A DNA stretch of 19,421 nt from CAYJNO01 sp964371715 (GTDB lineage Bacteria; Bacillota_I; Bacilli_A; Erysipelotrichales; Erysipelotrichaceae), in the NCBI GenBank assembly GCA_964371715.1, contig CAYJNO010000030.1, forward strand, positions 1 to 19,421, given 5' to 3'. Position numbers and translations under genes: made by a program. The notes under the pieces were generated by a model, which saw nothing but the letters and a program-made list of their open reading frames with translations, was not told the origin of the DNA and did no database searches. Positions 7,485 through 14,977 of this stretch are shown one piece after another (the stretch's first letter is position 1; every line of letters begins with the position of its first letter).

Positions 7485-8597
7485 TTATGATAATTGTGTA
7501 ATTTCTTCTTCTAATTCTTTAATATATTCTTTTATATCTTCAATTTCTTCTTCTAATTGTTTAACGCCTCTTTCTGAAATAGTACCTATTATTTCATTTT
7601 TTAAACGCTCAATTGCACGTTTTTCGCTTTCAATTTTAGCTTGTAAACTTGATTTGCGATTTGCTAATCTCTCTTGATACATTGCTTGACGATTATTGTT
7701 GAATGCTGTTAATCCTTCAAAGTAATTATCAGTTAAAGCTTTAAATTTTACCCAGTTAGAATTTTCATTTTCTTTACCAGAAAAACCAATTGATTTCCAT
7801 TTTGATGTGAACTCTTTCATAACTTCAGTATTTTCAGTATTATAGTACTTAGTGTTTACTACTGCTTCAACTTCACTGATTAAAGCTTTTTTTGCTTCAT
7901 CATTCATTTTGTATTGTTCATCTAATGCAGCAAAATGTTTTGCTTTATTATCATAAAACACTTGTCTTAATTCATTAAAAGTATTCCATAATGTATCATC
8001 AAACTCACGACCTGAACTTCCAGCTTCTTTCCACTTTTTCATGATTTCATTTAAACGATCACTTGTAACTTTGTAATCTATTGAATCTTTTAATATTTTC
8101 ACTTCTTCTATTAGCTCTTCTTTTAACACTTTTGAAGCTTGATATTTTTCTTGTAAATTTTTGTAATTTAAAGCTTTCATGTCATAGAAGTTTTGTCTTG
8201 CTTGATTAAATTGACCCCACAATTCATCATCAATTTCTCTTCCTGCACTACGAATGCTTTTCCACTCACTCATTAAGTCACTCATAAGTTTTGTAGATTC
8301 ATTTAAATTTTTACTACTCAACGCTTCATTTGCTTTTACAATTAAAGCTTTCTTTGCCTCTTCATTTAATTTTTGTTCTTCTTTCACTTTTGAGAAACTA
8401 TGGTTAACTAATGCATAAAACTCATCATTCAACTCTTCATCATAAGCCGAATCCCATGATTCAAATGTACGCCATTTTCTTTGAAACTTTAATGCTTCTT
8501 GTGTGCTAATCTCCTGGTAAACTTCCTTAAGTTTAGCTAATAACTCTTCTCTTGAATTAAATTCTTGCTCTACTTCTAAATTTTCAATTTTTTCCAT
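7485..8597 (-). CDS. DUF349 repeat protein
   Basis: Cytoplasmic, all-helical protein of 370 aa built from DUF349 repeats; the family has no settled biochemical role. Three clear repeats are seen at about 77-146, 150-220 and 228-297, each with the signature W-K then a GR/GK-E stretch and a later conserved Trp (W112/W127, W189/W204, W267/W282). A more diverged first copy spans about 16-75 (W42, W48). The C-terminal 60 residues (about 310-368) are rich in Glu, Lys and Leu with coiled-coil spacing. There is no signal peptide or membrane segment. The ATG at 8597 has TAGGAG about 9-10 bases upstream. It is a single-gene unit, divergent from the HIT gene, with its own terminator. I could not find a convincing promoter: a TTGACA (8636-8631) exists, but spacing to a -10 is poor and too close to the start. 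Confidence 0.85.
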   Translation of the reverse strand: MEKIENLEVEQEFNSREELLAKLKEVYQEISTQEALKFQRKWRTFESWDSAYDEELNDEFYALVNHSFSKVKEEQKLNEEAKKALIVKANEALSSKNLNESTKLMSDLMSEWKSIRSAGREIDDELWGQFNQARQNFYDMKALNYKNLQEKYQASKVLKEELIEEVKILKDSIDYKVTSDRLNEIMKKWKEAGSSGREFDDTLWNTFNELRQVFYDNKAKHFAALDEQYKMNDEAKKALISEVEAVVNTKYYNTENTEVMKEFTSKWKSIGFSGKENENSNWVKFKALTDNYFEGLTAFNNNRQAMYQERLANRKSSLQAKIESEKRAIERLKNEIIGTISERGVKQLEEEIEDIKEYIKELEEEITQLS

Positions 8598-8697
8598 AAT
8601 TTATTTACTCCTATATATATTTTACTAATTTGTCAAAAAAAATATACTATAAATTTAATTTTTTTTCACTAATCTTTATTTTTTTTTATAAACATAT

Positions 8698-8703
8698 TAT
8701 AAT
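8698..8703 (+). promoter_or_regulatory. -10 box of the HIT gene
   Basis: A perfect TATAAT lies 27 bases before the HIT start codon. The matching -35 position (8675-8680, TTTATT) is poor, so the promoter may be weak or depend on an activator. It overlaps the palindrome at 8700-8713. Confidence 0.55.
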
Positions 8704-8713
8704 GTATACATTA
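8700..8713. promoter_or_regulatory. 14-bp palindrome over the HIT promoter start
   Basis: TAATGTATACATTA is a perfect 14-bp palindrome that covers the end of the -10 box and the expected transcription start. The location is typical of a repressor operator. Palindromes this long are expected a few times per window in such AT-rich DNA, so position is the main support. Confidence 0.35.
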
Positions 8714-8730
8714 GAAAAGTGAGGATTTTT

Positions 8731-9150
8731 ATGTTAGATCAAAATTGTGCATATTGTGTAGAAGGTGATTTATTAGCTAATTTCGGAATTAAAATTTGTG
8801 ATTTAGAGCATTCTAAAGTTTATTTATTTAAAGAACAAAGTCATAAAGGCCGTGTTATTGTTGCTAGTAATAAACACGTTAGTGAACTTGTTAATCTTGA
8901 TGATGAGGAAAGAAATGGATTTTTCAGTGATGTAAATAAAGTTGCTAAAGCATTACATAGTTTATATAGCCCTAATAAAATTAACTATGGTGCATATGGT
9001 GATACTGGATGTCATTTACATTTCCATTTAGTTCCAAAATACCAAGATGAATTTGAATGGGCTACAACATTTGAAATGAATCCTGCAAAAGTATACTTAA
9101 GCGATGAAGAATACTTAACAATGGTGAATGAAATTAAAGAAGCTCTATAG
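8731..9150 (+). CDS. HIT family hydrolase
   Basis: Histidine triad protein of 139 aa, a cytoplasmic nucleotide hydrolase or transferase acting on nucleoside phosphoramidates, dinucleoside polyphosphates or adenylylated compounds. The catalytic signature HLHFHLVP (about 95-102) contains the three alternating His. An N-terminal CAYC pair (about 6-9) matches the CxxC often found at the start of bacterial HIT proteins and may bind zinc. I chose the ATG at 8731, preceded by GTGAGGA. A GTG four codons earlier would lie inside that Shine-Dalgarno. The gene is alone on its strand, with a -10 box and a terminator. The substrate cannot be read from sequence. Confidence 0.9.
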   Translation: MLDQNCAYCVEGDLLANFGIKICDLEHSKVYLFKEQSHKGRVIVASNKHVSELVNLDDEERNGFFSDVNKVAKALHSLYSPNKINYGAYGDTGCHLHFHLVPKYQDEFEWATTFEMNPAKVYLSDEEYLTMVNEIKEAL

Positions 9151-9154
9151 CTAT

Positions 9155-9183
9155 AAAGTTGTTTATTATAACAACTTTTTTTT
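9155..9183 (+). terminator. Rho-independent terminator of the HIT gene
   Basis: Arms 9155-9163 (AAAGTTGTT) and 9170-9178 (AACAACTTT) form a perfect 9-bp stem with a 6-base loop, followed by a T run through 9183. It starts four bases past the HIT stop codon. Confidence 0.88.
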
Positions 9184-9228
9184 ATTTTTGAATTCAAGTT
9201 TCATACATATGTAAATTCTTTCATTATA

Positions 9229-9256
9229 TTGACAACTGTTTTCATTTTATTAAAAT
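9229..9256 (+). promoter_or_regulatory. Promoter of the aromatic operon
   Basis: Perfect TTGACA (9229-9234), a 16-base spacer, and TAAAAT (9251-9256). The start would be near 9263, giving a leader of about 50 bases before aroB. The leader shows no T-box, riboswitch or leader-peptide attenuator. A 10-bp palindrome TACATATGTA (9204-9213) lies 15 bases upstream of the -35 and could be a regulator site, though it is short. Confidence 0.75.
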
Positions 9257-9314
9257 AGTTCGTGCATTTATCCCTTTGATAGCTTATTATATATATAGTT
9301 ATATGGAGGAGAAT

Positions 9315-10331
9315 ATGAAAGAAATTGAAATTAACCTAACAAATTCTAGTTATAAAATTTATTTTGAACAAAATATAATTAATCATGTTGCAAAATATAT
9401 CGATCATCAAGATAGAAAAATATTAATCATATCTGATGATTTGGTTCCATACAAATTAATTGAAAAATTAAAAATTCAACTTAATAATGCTTTTTTGAAA
9501 ATTGTTAAAAGTGGAGAAGTATCTAAATCATTATCCACATATGAATCGATTATAGAATATTTATTAGATAATAAATTCTCTAGAAAAGACGCTATTATCG
9601 CTCTTGGCGGTGGTGTTATTGGCGATCTTGCAGGTTATGTAAGTTCAACATATATGCGTGGTATTGATTTTTATCAAATACCTACAACAACACTGTCTCA
9701 AATTGATAGTTCAATAGGTGGAAAAGTTGCTATTAATATAAATAAAACAAAGAACTGTGTTGGTGCTTTCTATCAACCAAAAGCAGTTTTTATTGATATA
9801 GAAGCTTTAAAAACATTACCTATAAGACATTATAATAGCGGATTAATTGAAGCTGTAAAAGCTGGTATTTTACATAATGAATTTTTATTTGAGTTATTTG
9901 AAAAAGATAACTTCACTGATTATATTGAAGAAATTATTTATCAAGCTTTACTATTTAAAAAGTCAATTGTTGAAGAAGATGAAAAAGAACTAGGCATTAG
10001 AAAAATTCTTAATCTAGGACATACACTTGGACATGGATTTGAAAGCTATTTTAATTTATCTGGATTATATCATGGTGAAGCTGTAGCTTTAGGTTTAAAA
10101 TATGTTATTAAAAATGAAGATATTTTAAGACGCTATTTAAATATTATTAAAAAATTAAATATAGATGTAAATATTGAGTTTAACAAAGATGAGGTAATAA
10201 GCTATATTTTAAATGATAAAAAAGCAAACCATAATGGAATTGAATTTATCTTTGCCAATAACTTTAATGAGCAATCATTTAAAACTTTAACAGTTAGCGA
10301 AATAAACGCTTTAATGGAGGAAACAATTTAA
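9315..10331 (+). CDS. aroB: 3-dehydroquinate synthase
   Basis: Second shikimate step: converts DAHP to 3-dehydroquinate using NAD+ and a divalent metal. The 338 aa length is slightly short of the usual 350-360. Motifs are GGGVIGDLAGYVSSTYMRG, IPTTTLSQIDSSIGGK, and metal-ligand positions in LIEAVKAG (Glu), NLGHTLGHGFE (His) and HGEAVALG (His). I chose the ATG at 9315, preceded by ATGGAGGAGA at 9303-9312. A TTG 13 codons earlier would put this ribosome binding site inside the gene and add residues unlike the family. It is the first gene of the operon, and its stop shares one base with the aroC start (TAATG). Confidence 0.96.
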   Translation: MKEIEINLTNSSYKIYFEQNIINHVAKYIDHQDRKILIISDDLVPYKLIEKLKIQLNNAFLKIVKSGEVSKSLSTYESIIEYLLDNKFSRKDAIIALGGGVIGDLAGYVSSTYMRGIDFYQIPTTTLSQIDSSIGGKVAININKTKNCVGAFYQPKAVFIDIEALKTLPIRHYNSGLIEAVKAGILHNEFLFELFEKDNFTDYIEEIIYQALLFKKSIVEEDEKELGIRKILNLGHTLGHGFESYFNLSGLYHGEAVALGLKYVIKNEDILRRYLNIIKKLNIDVNIEFNKDEVISYILNDKKANHNGIEFIFANNFNEQSFKTLTVSEINALMEETI

Positions 10332-11446
10332 TGAAAAGTATCATTGGAAATAATTTACAATTTTCATTATTTGGTGAGAGCCATGGACCATTTATTGGTG
10401 CAACTTTAAATGGTCTACCATCAGGTATTTATATTGATAATGATTTTATAAAAAAACAAATGAACCTTAGAAAACCAAAGGGAAAAATATCTACTAATAG
10501 AGTTGAAAGCGATGAAGTAAAAATTATCAGTGGTGTCTTTAATAACTACACTACAGGAACACCTCTAACATTTATCATTGAAAATAGTAATCAACATTCT
10601 AAGGATTACACAAAAACTGCTACTATTGCTAGACCATCACATGCAGACTATACTGCTAATGTTAAATATCATGGATATCAAGATTATCGTGGTGGCGGTC
10701 ATTTTTCAGGTCGTTTAACTGCACCTATTGTTGCTGCTGGCGCAATAATTATAAGTATCCTGAAAGCAAAAGAAATATATATTGGTTCTCATATAAAAAA
10801 AATATCTAAGATTGAAGATGAAAATTTTAGTACAAATACAAATGAAATTATAAAGCAAATTAATAAATTAAATAATCAATATTTCGCAACAATAAATGAT
10901 GATGTAAATATTAAAATGCATGAAGTCATTGAAGAAGCATTTAATAATCAAGATTCAATTGGCGGTATCATAGAATCATGTATTTTAGGTGTTCCAAGTG
11001 GTGTTGGTGAACCATATTTTCACTCAATTGAAAGTATAATATCGCAATATCTATTTAGTATTGGTGGTATTAAAGGTGTTGAATTTGGTAGTGGATTTGA
11101 ATTTTCAAACCTGTATGGTTCTATCGCAAATGATGAACTTATTATTAAAGATGGTAAAGTTCAAACAAGCACAAATCATAATGGTGGAATTAACGGAGGT
11201 ATCTCTAATGGAATGCCAATAATTATTAAATCAGCAATCAAGCCTACACCAAGTATTTATAAAGAACAAAATACTGTAGACTTTAAAACAAACAAAGAAA
11301 CTACACTTACAATTAATGGCCGTCATGATCCATGTATCGTTCATCGTATCCGTGTTGTTATAGATAGTGTTTTAGCTTTAGCTATTATTGATTTACTGAT
11401 AGAAAGATATGGCATAAATTACTTTGCCCCTAAATCAAATGATTAA
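10331..11446 (+). CDS. aroC: Chorismate synthase
   Basis: Last step of the common pathway: converts EPSP to chorismate with reduced FMN. Family signatures are present: FGESHGP (about 14-20), ARPSHADYT, YRGGGHFSGRLTA, NGGINGGISNG and GRHDPCIVHR near the C-terminus. The 371 aa length is normal. The ATG overlaps the aroB stop by one base, and GGAGGAA sits about 7-8 bases upstream inside aroB. The 3' end overlaps the next gene by eight bases. A flavin reductase is needed if the enzyme is monofunctional; none is visible in the window. Confidence 0.97.
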   Translation: MKSIIGNNLQFSLFGESHGPFIGATLNGLPSGIYIDNDFIKKQMNLRKPKGKISTNRVESDEVKIISGVFNNYTTGTPLTFIIENSNQHSKDYTKTATIARPSHADYTANVKYHGYQDYRGGGHFSGRLTAPIVAAGAIIISILKAKEIYIGSHIKKISKIEDENFSTNTNEIIKQINKLNNQYFATINDDVNIKMHEVIEEAFNNQDSIGGIIESCILGVPSGVGEPYFHSIESIISQYLFSIGGIKGVEFGSGFEFSNLYGSIANDELIIKDGKVQTSTNHNGGINGGISNGMPIIIKSAIKPTPSIYKEQNTVDFKTNKETTLTINGRHDPCIVHRIRVVIDSVLALAIIDLLIERYGINYFAPKSND

Positions 11447-12686
11447 GGGGTTAATTGGAAAACATCTATCACATAGTTATTCTAAAATTATTCATGAACA
11501 ATTAGAGGATTACACATATGAATTGATAGAGTTAATGGAAGATGAAGTTACTCCATTTATTAATAACAAAGAATTTGATGCATTAAATGTTACTATACCC
11601 TATAAAAACCTTGTAATGTCAAGTATCGACCATATTGATGAACAAGCTTTAAAGATTGATGCAGTTAACACCATTGTCAATAGAAATGGTATACTATATG
11701 GTTATAATACAGATTATTATGGTTTTTTAAAAACATTAGAGTTTCATAACATTAATATTTCCAATAAAAAAGTCATCATCTTAGGAAATGGTGGAGCTAG
11801 TAAAGCTGTTATTGAAGTTTTAAAAGACTTAAACGCTAAAGATATTATCTTAGTAAAACATAATATTAGTAATGAAACAATAACTTATCAACAAGCTTAT
11901 AAGTTTCATAATGATGCTGAAGTCATCATTAATTGCTCACCTTGTGGAATGTATCCAAATAGTGCGGAGTGTCCTATTGATATTGATAGGTTTAATAATC
12001 TAGAAAGTGTAGTTGATTTAATTTATAATCCCTTGCAAACTAAATTATTAATTAAAGCAAAATTAAAAAATTTAAAATATGCTGGTGGTTTAATGATGTT
12101 AATTGCTCAAGCAATTCTTGCAATAAGTTATTTCATAGATAAAGAAGTGGATGAAAATAAAATTATCGAAACTTACCATAAAATATATAACGATAAAAAA
12201 AATATTGTATTAATTGGGATGCCATCATGTGGTAAAACTACTTTAGCTACAGCGTTAAATGAAAAACTCAATCGCCAACTTATTGATATTGATGAAGAAA
12301 TAACAAAAGAAATTAAAATACCTATCGCAGAATATTTTAAACTTTATGGTGAAGAAGCTTTTAGAACTATTGAATCAAAGATAACTGAAAACATAAGCGA
12401 TAATACCAATTGTATCATTAGTTGTGGAGGTGGTATTATCTTAAATGAAGATAATATACTTAACCTAATGAAAAATGGTGAAATATACTTTATTGATCGT
12501 TCATTAGATTTATTAGTTACTTCAGATTCACGACCATTAAGTAATGATAAAAATAAATTAGAGAAGTTATATCAATATCGCTATCCTCTGTATCAAAAGT
12601 ATAGTGATATTACTATTCAAAATAATCAAGATATACAAAATGGAATTAAAGAATTAATAACTAATATAGAAAAGAGGTTTATGTGA
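11439..12686 (+). CDS. aroE-aroK: Fused shikimate dehydrogenase-shikimate kinase
   Basis: A single 415-aa frame carries two consecutive shikimate enzymes. AroE (about 1-245) reduces 3-dehydroshikimate: SHSYS (11-15), NVTIPYK with catalytic Lys56, YNTD with Asp92, the nucleotide loop GNGGAS (116-121), NCSPCGM and the GGLMMLIAQA end motif. After a short linker (about 236-254), AroK (about 255-415) phosphorylates shikimate: Walker A GMPSCGKT (260-267), Asp285, Arg309, CGGG (329-332), SRPLS with Arg365, and RYPLY with Arg381. All expected catalytic residues appear intact in both halves. The first ATG at 11439 starts the typical MIKGLIG; an in-frame TTG five codons earlier is less likely. No clear Shine-Dalgarno is visible and the start lies eight bases inside aroC, so translation is probably coupled to aroC. 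The AroE loop lacks the usual NRT motif for NADP (it reads KHN). Confidence 0.95.
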   Translation: MIKGLIGKHLSHSYSKIIHEQLEDYTYELIELMEDEVTPFINNKEFDALNVTIPYKNLVMSSIDHIDEQALKIDAVNTIVNRNGILYGYNTDYYGFLKTLEFHNINISNKKVIILGNGGASKAVIEVLKDLNAKDIILVKHNISNETITYQQAYKFHNDAEVIINCSPCGMYPNSAECPIDIDRFNNLESVVDLIYNPLQTKLLIKAKLKNLKYAGGLMMLIAQAILAISYFIDKEVDENKIIETYHKIYNDKKNIVLIGMPSCGKTTLATALNEKLNRQLIDIDEEITKEIKIPIAEYFKLYGEEAFRTIESKITENISDNTNCIISCGGGIILNEDNILNLMKNGEIYFIDRSLDLLVTSDSRPLSNDKNKLEKLYQYRYPLYQKYSDITIQNNQDIQNGIKELITNIEKRFM

Positions 12687-13708
12687 TGATTATTACATTA
12701 AAAAAGAATGCAAGTAATGCAGAAAAAGAATTATTAAGACAACAATTAGAAGAACTTGGCGTTAGTGTCAATCATATACCAGGAGAATTACATGATGTTT
12801 TTGGGTTAGTTGGGGATACAGCTAGCTTAGATGAAAGAAAAATCAAGGCTTATGAATTTGTTGAAAATGTAACTAGAATTGCTGCTCCATACAAACTAGC
12901 AAATCGTCAATTCCATCCTAATGACACTATTATTGAAGTTAATGGAATTAAAATCGGTGGTAATGAACCAATTGTCATAATTGGCGGACCATGTTCTGTT
13001 GAAGGTGAAGAAGAAGTTTTAGATATCGCCAAACAAGTACAAAAAGCTGGAGCATGTATGTTAAGAGGTGGAGCATATAAACCAAGAACTAGTCCTTATG
13101 CTTTTCAAGGAATGCAAACTGCGGGAATCTTAGCAATGGTAAATGCTAGAGAAAAAACTGGTATGCCAATTGTATCTGAATTAATGAGTTCTGATAAACT
13201 AGAAGAGTTTGATAAATATGTTGATATCATTCAAATTGGCGCTAGAAATATGCAAAACTTCGAATTACTTAAAGCCTTAGGTAAAACACAAAAACCGATT
13301 TTATTAAAACGTGGTTTAGCTAATACAATTGAAGAGTGGATTATGTCTGCTGAATATATTATGGCAAGTGGTAATCATAATGTAATATTATGTGAAAGAG
13401 GTATTAGAACATATGAGAAATATACTAGAAACACTTTAGATTTAAGTGCAATTCCAGTAATTAAACAACGTACACACTTACCAATAATTATAGACCCATC
13501 CCATGCAACAGGTGATTGGTCACTTGTTGAATCAATGTCATTAGCTGCAATTGCTGCTGGTGCAGATGGATTAATTATTGAAGTACATTCAAAACCTGAG
13601 TGTGCTTGGAGTGATGGTGCACAAAGTTTAAAACCTCAAAAATTTGAAAAATTAGTGAATAAAGCTAAGAAAGTTGCTAGTGCAATTGAGCGTGATATCA
13701 AATGTTAG
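12686..13708 (+). CDS. aroF: DAHP synthase, type I-beta (AroF/AroG)
   Basis: First committed step: condenses PEP and erythrose-4-phosphate. The 340 aa comprise an N-terminal ferredoxin-like domain (about 1-70) and a TIM barrel with IGGPCSVEGEEE (metal ligand Cys103), LRGGAYKPRTSPYAF (Lys132, Arg134), QIGARNMQN, LLKRG, IIDPSHATG and IIEVHSKPECAWSDG. This layout matches the Thermotoga-type enzyme, in which the N-terminal domain mediates feedback inhibition by Tyr/Phe; there is no fused chorismate mutase as in Bacillus. I chose the ATG at 12686, with AAAGAGG eight bases upstream. The GTG at 12683 is possible but too close to that site. The start overlaps the previous stop by one base (TGATG). 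Confidence 0.97.
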   Translation: MIITLKKNASNAEKELLRQQLEELGVSVNHIPGELHDVFGLVGDTASLDERKIKAYEFVENVTRIAAPYKLANRQFHPNDTIIEVNGIKIGGNEPIVIIGGPCSVEGEEEVLDIAKQVQKAGACMLRGGAYKPRTSPYAFQGMQTAGILAMVNAREKTGMPIVSELMSSDKLEEFDKYVDIIQIGARNMQNFELLKALGKTQKPILLKRGLANTIEEWIMSAEYIMASGNHNVILCERGIRTYEKYTRNTLDLSAIPVIKQRTHLPIIIDPSHATGDWSLVESMSLAAIAAGADGLIIEVHSKPECAWSDGAQSLKPQKFEKLVNKAKKVASAIERDIKC

Positions 13709-14976
13709 TTAAGATTTATCCATCTAATTTAACAAATGATCAAATTATTATTCCACCTAGTAAATCAATGGCCCACCGAGCAATTATTTGTGCTTCTTTA
13801 GCAGCAGGTACAAGTATTATCTCAAACATTGATTATTCTATTGATATTAAAACAACAATTGCTGGTATGAGAAAACTTGGTGCAATAATTGAAGAAAGTA
13901 AAGATTCTTTAACAATTACAGGTATCAGTAACTTTAATAATTTAAAAGAACAGACTATAGAATGTAATGAATCTGGTTCAACTCTAAGATTTTTTATCCC
14001 TATATTTTCTCTAACAAATCAAAAAGTGAGATTTACAGGGAAAAATAGATTATTAAAAAGACCACAAAAATTATATGAAGATATTTTTACTAATCAGAAA
14101 GTATCATATACTCACAATGAAGAATATATTGAAGTTGATGGAGCTATTGAAGGTGGAGAATTCACTGTATTAGGTAATGTATCAAGTCAATTTATTTCAG
14201 GATTATTATTTACCCTACCCCTTTGTGAAAAAGATTCTATAATTAAAATACTTCCACCTTTTGAATCTAAATCTTATATAGATTTAACAATACAAATGTT
14301 AAGCTATTTTAAGATTACTGCTTTTTTTAAAGATGATTTAACTATAGTAATACCTGGTAATCAAAAATATGTATCAAGTGATATTAGAGTTGAGGGTGAT
14401 TATAGTCAATTTGGATTTTTCGCAACTCTTGGTGCTATAAATGGACCTTTAAAATGTTTAGGCTTAAAACACGATTCTTTACAAGGTGACAAAAATATCC
14501 TAAATATTTTTAAAGATATGAATATTAAATTTGATCTAATTGATGATGGTTATTACATTCATAAAAATGAGTTCAATGGTACAACTATGAATATGGAAAA
14601 TTGTCCAGATCTTGGACCTACACTAACTACACTTGCAACCTTTGCAACTACAAAATCTACTATGATTAATGCAAATCGTTTAAGAATCAAAGAAAGTGAT
14701 CGTATTCAAGCAATGGAAGATGAGTTAAAGAAATTAAATATTGATATTTCTAGTACAAATGATGAAGTATATATAAATCCAAATAATCATTGGTATTATA
14801 ATGATATCCTATCTGGGCATAAAGACCATCGTATCGTTATGGCATTAGCAATAGGGGCTACTGTATCAAAAACACCTCTTTTAATAGCTGAAGCTGAAAG
14901 CATTAATAAAAGTTATCCTAATTTCTTTGATGACTTAAAATCATTAGGTATCAAAGTAGAAATAATAGAGGAATAA
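13702..14976 (+). CDS. aroA: EPSP synthase (3-phosphoshikimate 1-carboxyvinyltransferase)
   Basis: Sixth step: transfers enolpyruvyl from PEP to shikimate-3-phosphate. The 424 aa length is normal. Active-site motifs are PPSKSMAHR (Lys21, Arg26), ESGSTLRF (Arg96), SSQF (Gln163), CPDLGPTL (Asp), KESDR (Glu, Arg), HKDHRIVMA (Arg) and NKSYPNF (Lys). The PEP/glyphosate loop has Gly92 at the key position but Phe where E. coli has Pro101. The start overlaps the DAHP synthase end by seven bases, with only a weak Shine-Dalgarno, so translation is probably coupled. The next gene begins one base after its stop. Confidence 0.96.
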   Translation: MLVKIYPSNLTNDQIIIPPSKSMAHRAIICASLAAGTSIISNIDYSIDIKTTIAGMRKLGAIIEESKDSLTITGISNFNNLKEQTIECNESGSTLRFFIPIFSLTNQKVRFTGKNRLLKRPQKLYEDIFTNQKVSYTHNEEYIEVDGAIEGGEFTVLGNVSSQFISGLLFTLPLCEKDSIIKILPPFESKSYIDLTIQMLSYFKITAFFKDDLTIVIPGNQKYVSSDIRVEGDYSQFGFFATLGAINGPLKCLGLKHDSLQGDKNILNIFKDMNIKFDLIDDGYYIHKNEFNGTTMNMENCPDLGPTLTTLATFATTKSTMINANRLRIKESDRIQAMEDELKKLNIDISSTNDEVYINPNNHWYYNDILSGHKDHRIVMALAIGATVSKTPLLIAEAESINKSYPNFFDDLKSLGIKVEIIEE

Positions 14977-14977
14977 A

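Noticed and set aside
7485..8597. SMC-like or septum-type coiled-coil protein
   Set aside because: The repeating W-K and GRE/GKE signatures identify DUF349; only the last 60 residues look coiled-coil.
9012..9197. Minus-strand 61-codon frame over the HIT gene's 3' end
   Set aside because: Antisense to the HIT motif and spans its terminator; no homology or ribosome binding site seen.
9276..9314. TTG start 13 codons upstream for aroB
   Set aside because: The extension spans the GGAGG ribosome binding site and encodes a Tyr-rich stretch unlike AroB.
9257..9314. T-box or amino-acid riboswitch in the aroB leader
   Set aside because: The leader is about 50 bases, too short, with no T-box core or alternative terminator.
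12686..12895. Possible chorismate mutase domain at the N-terminus of DAHP synthase
   Set aside because: The segment is only about 70 residues with the ferredoxin-like pattern of type I-beta enzymes; it lacks the helical chorismate mutase pattern.
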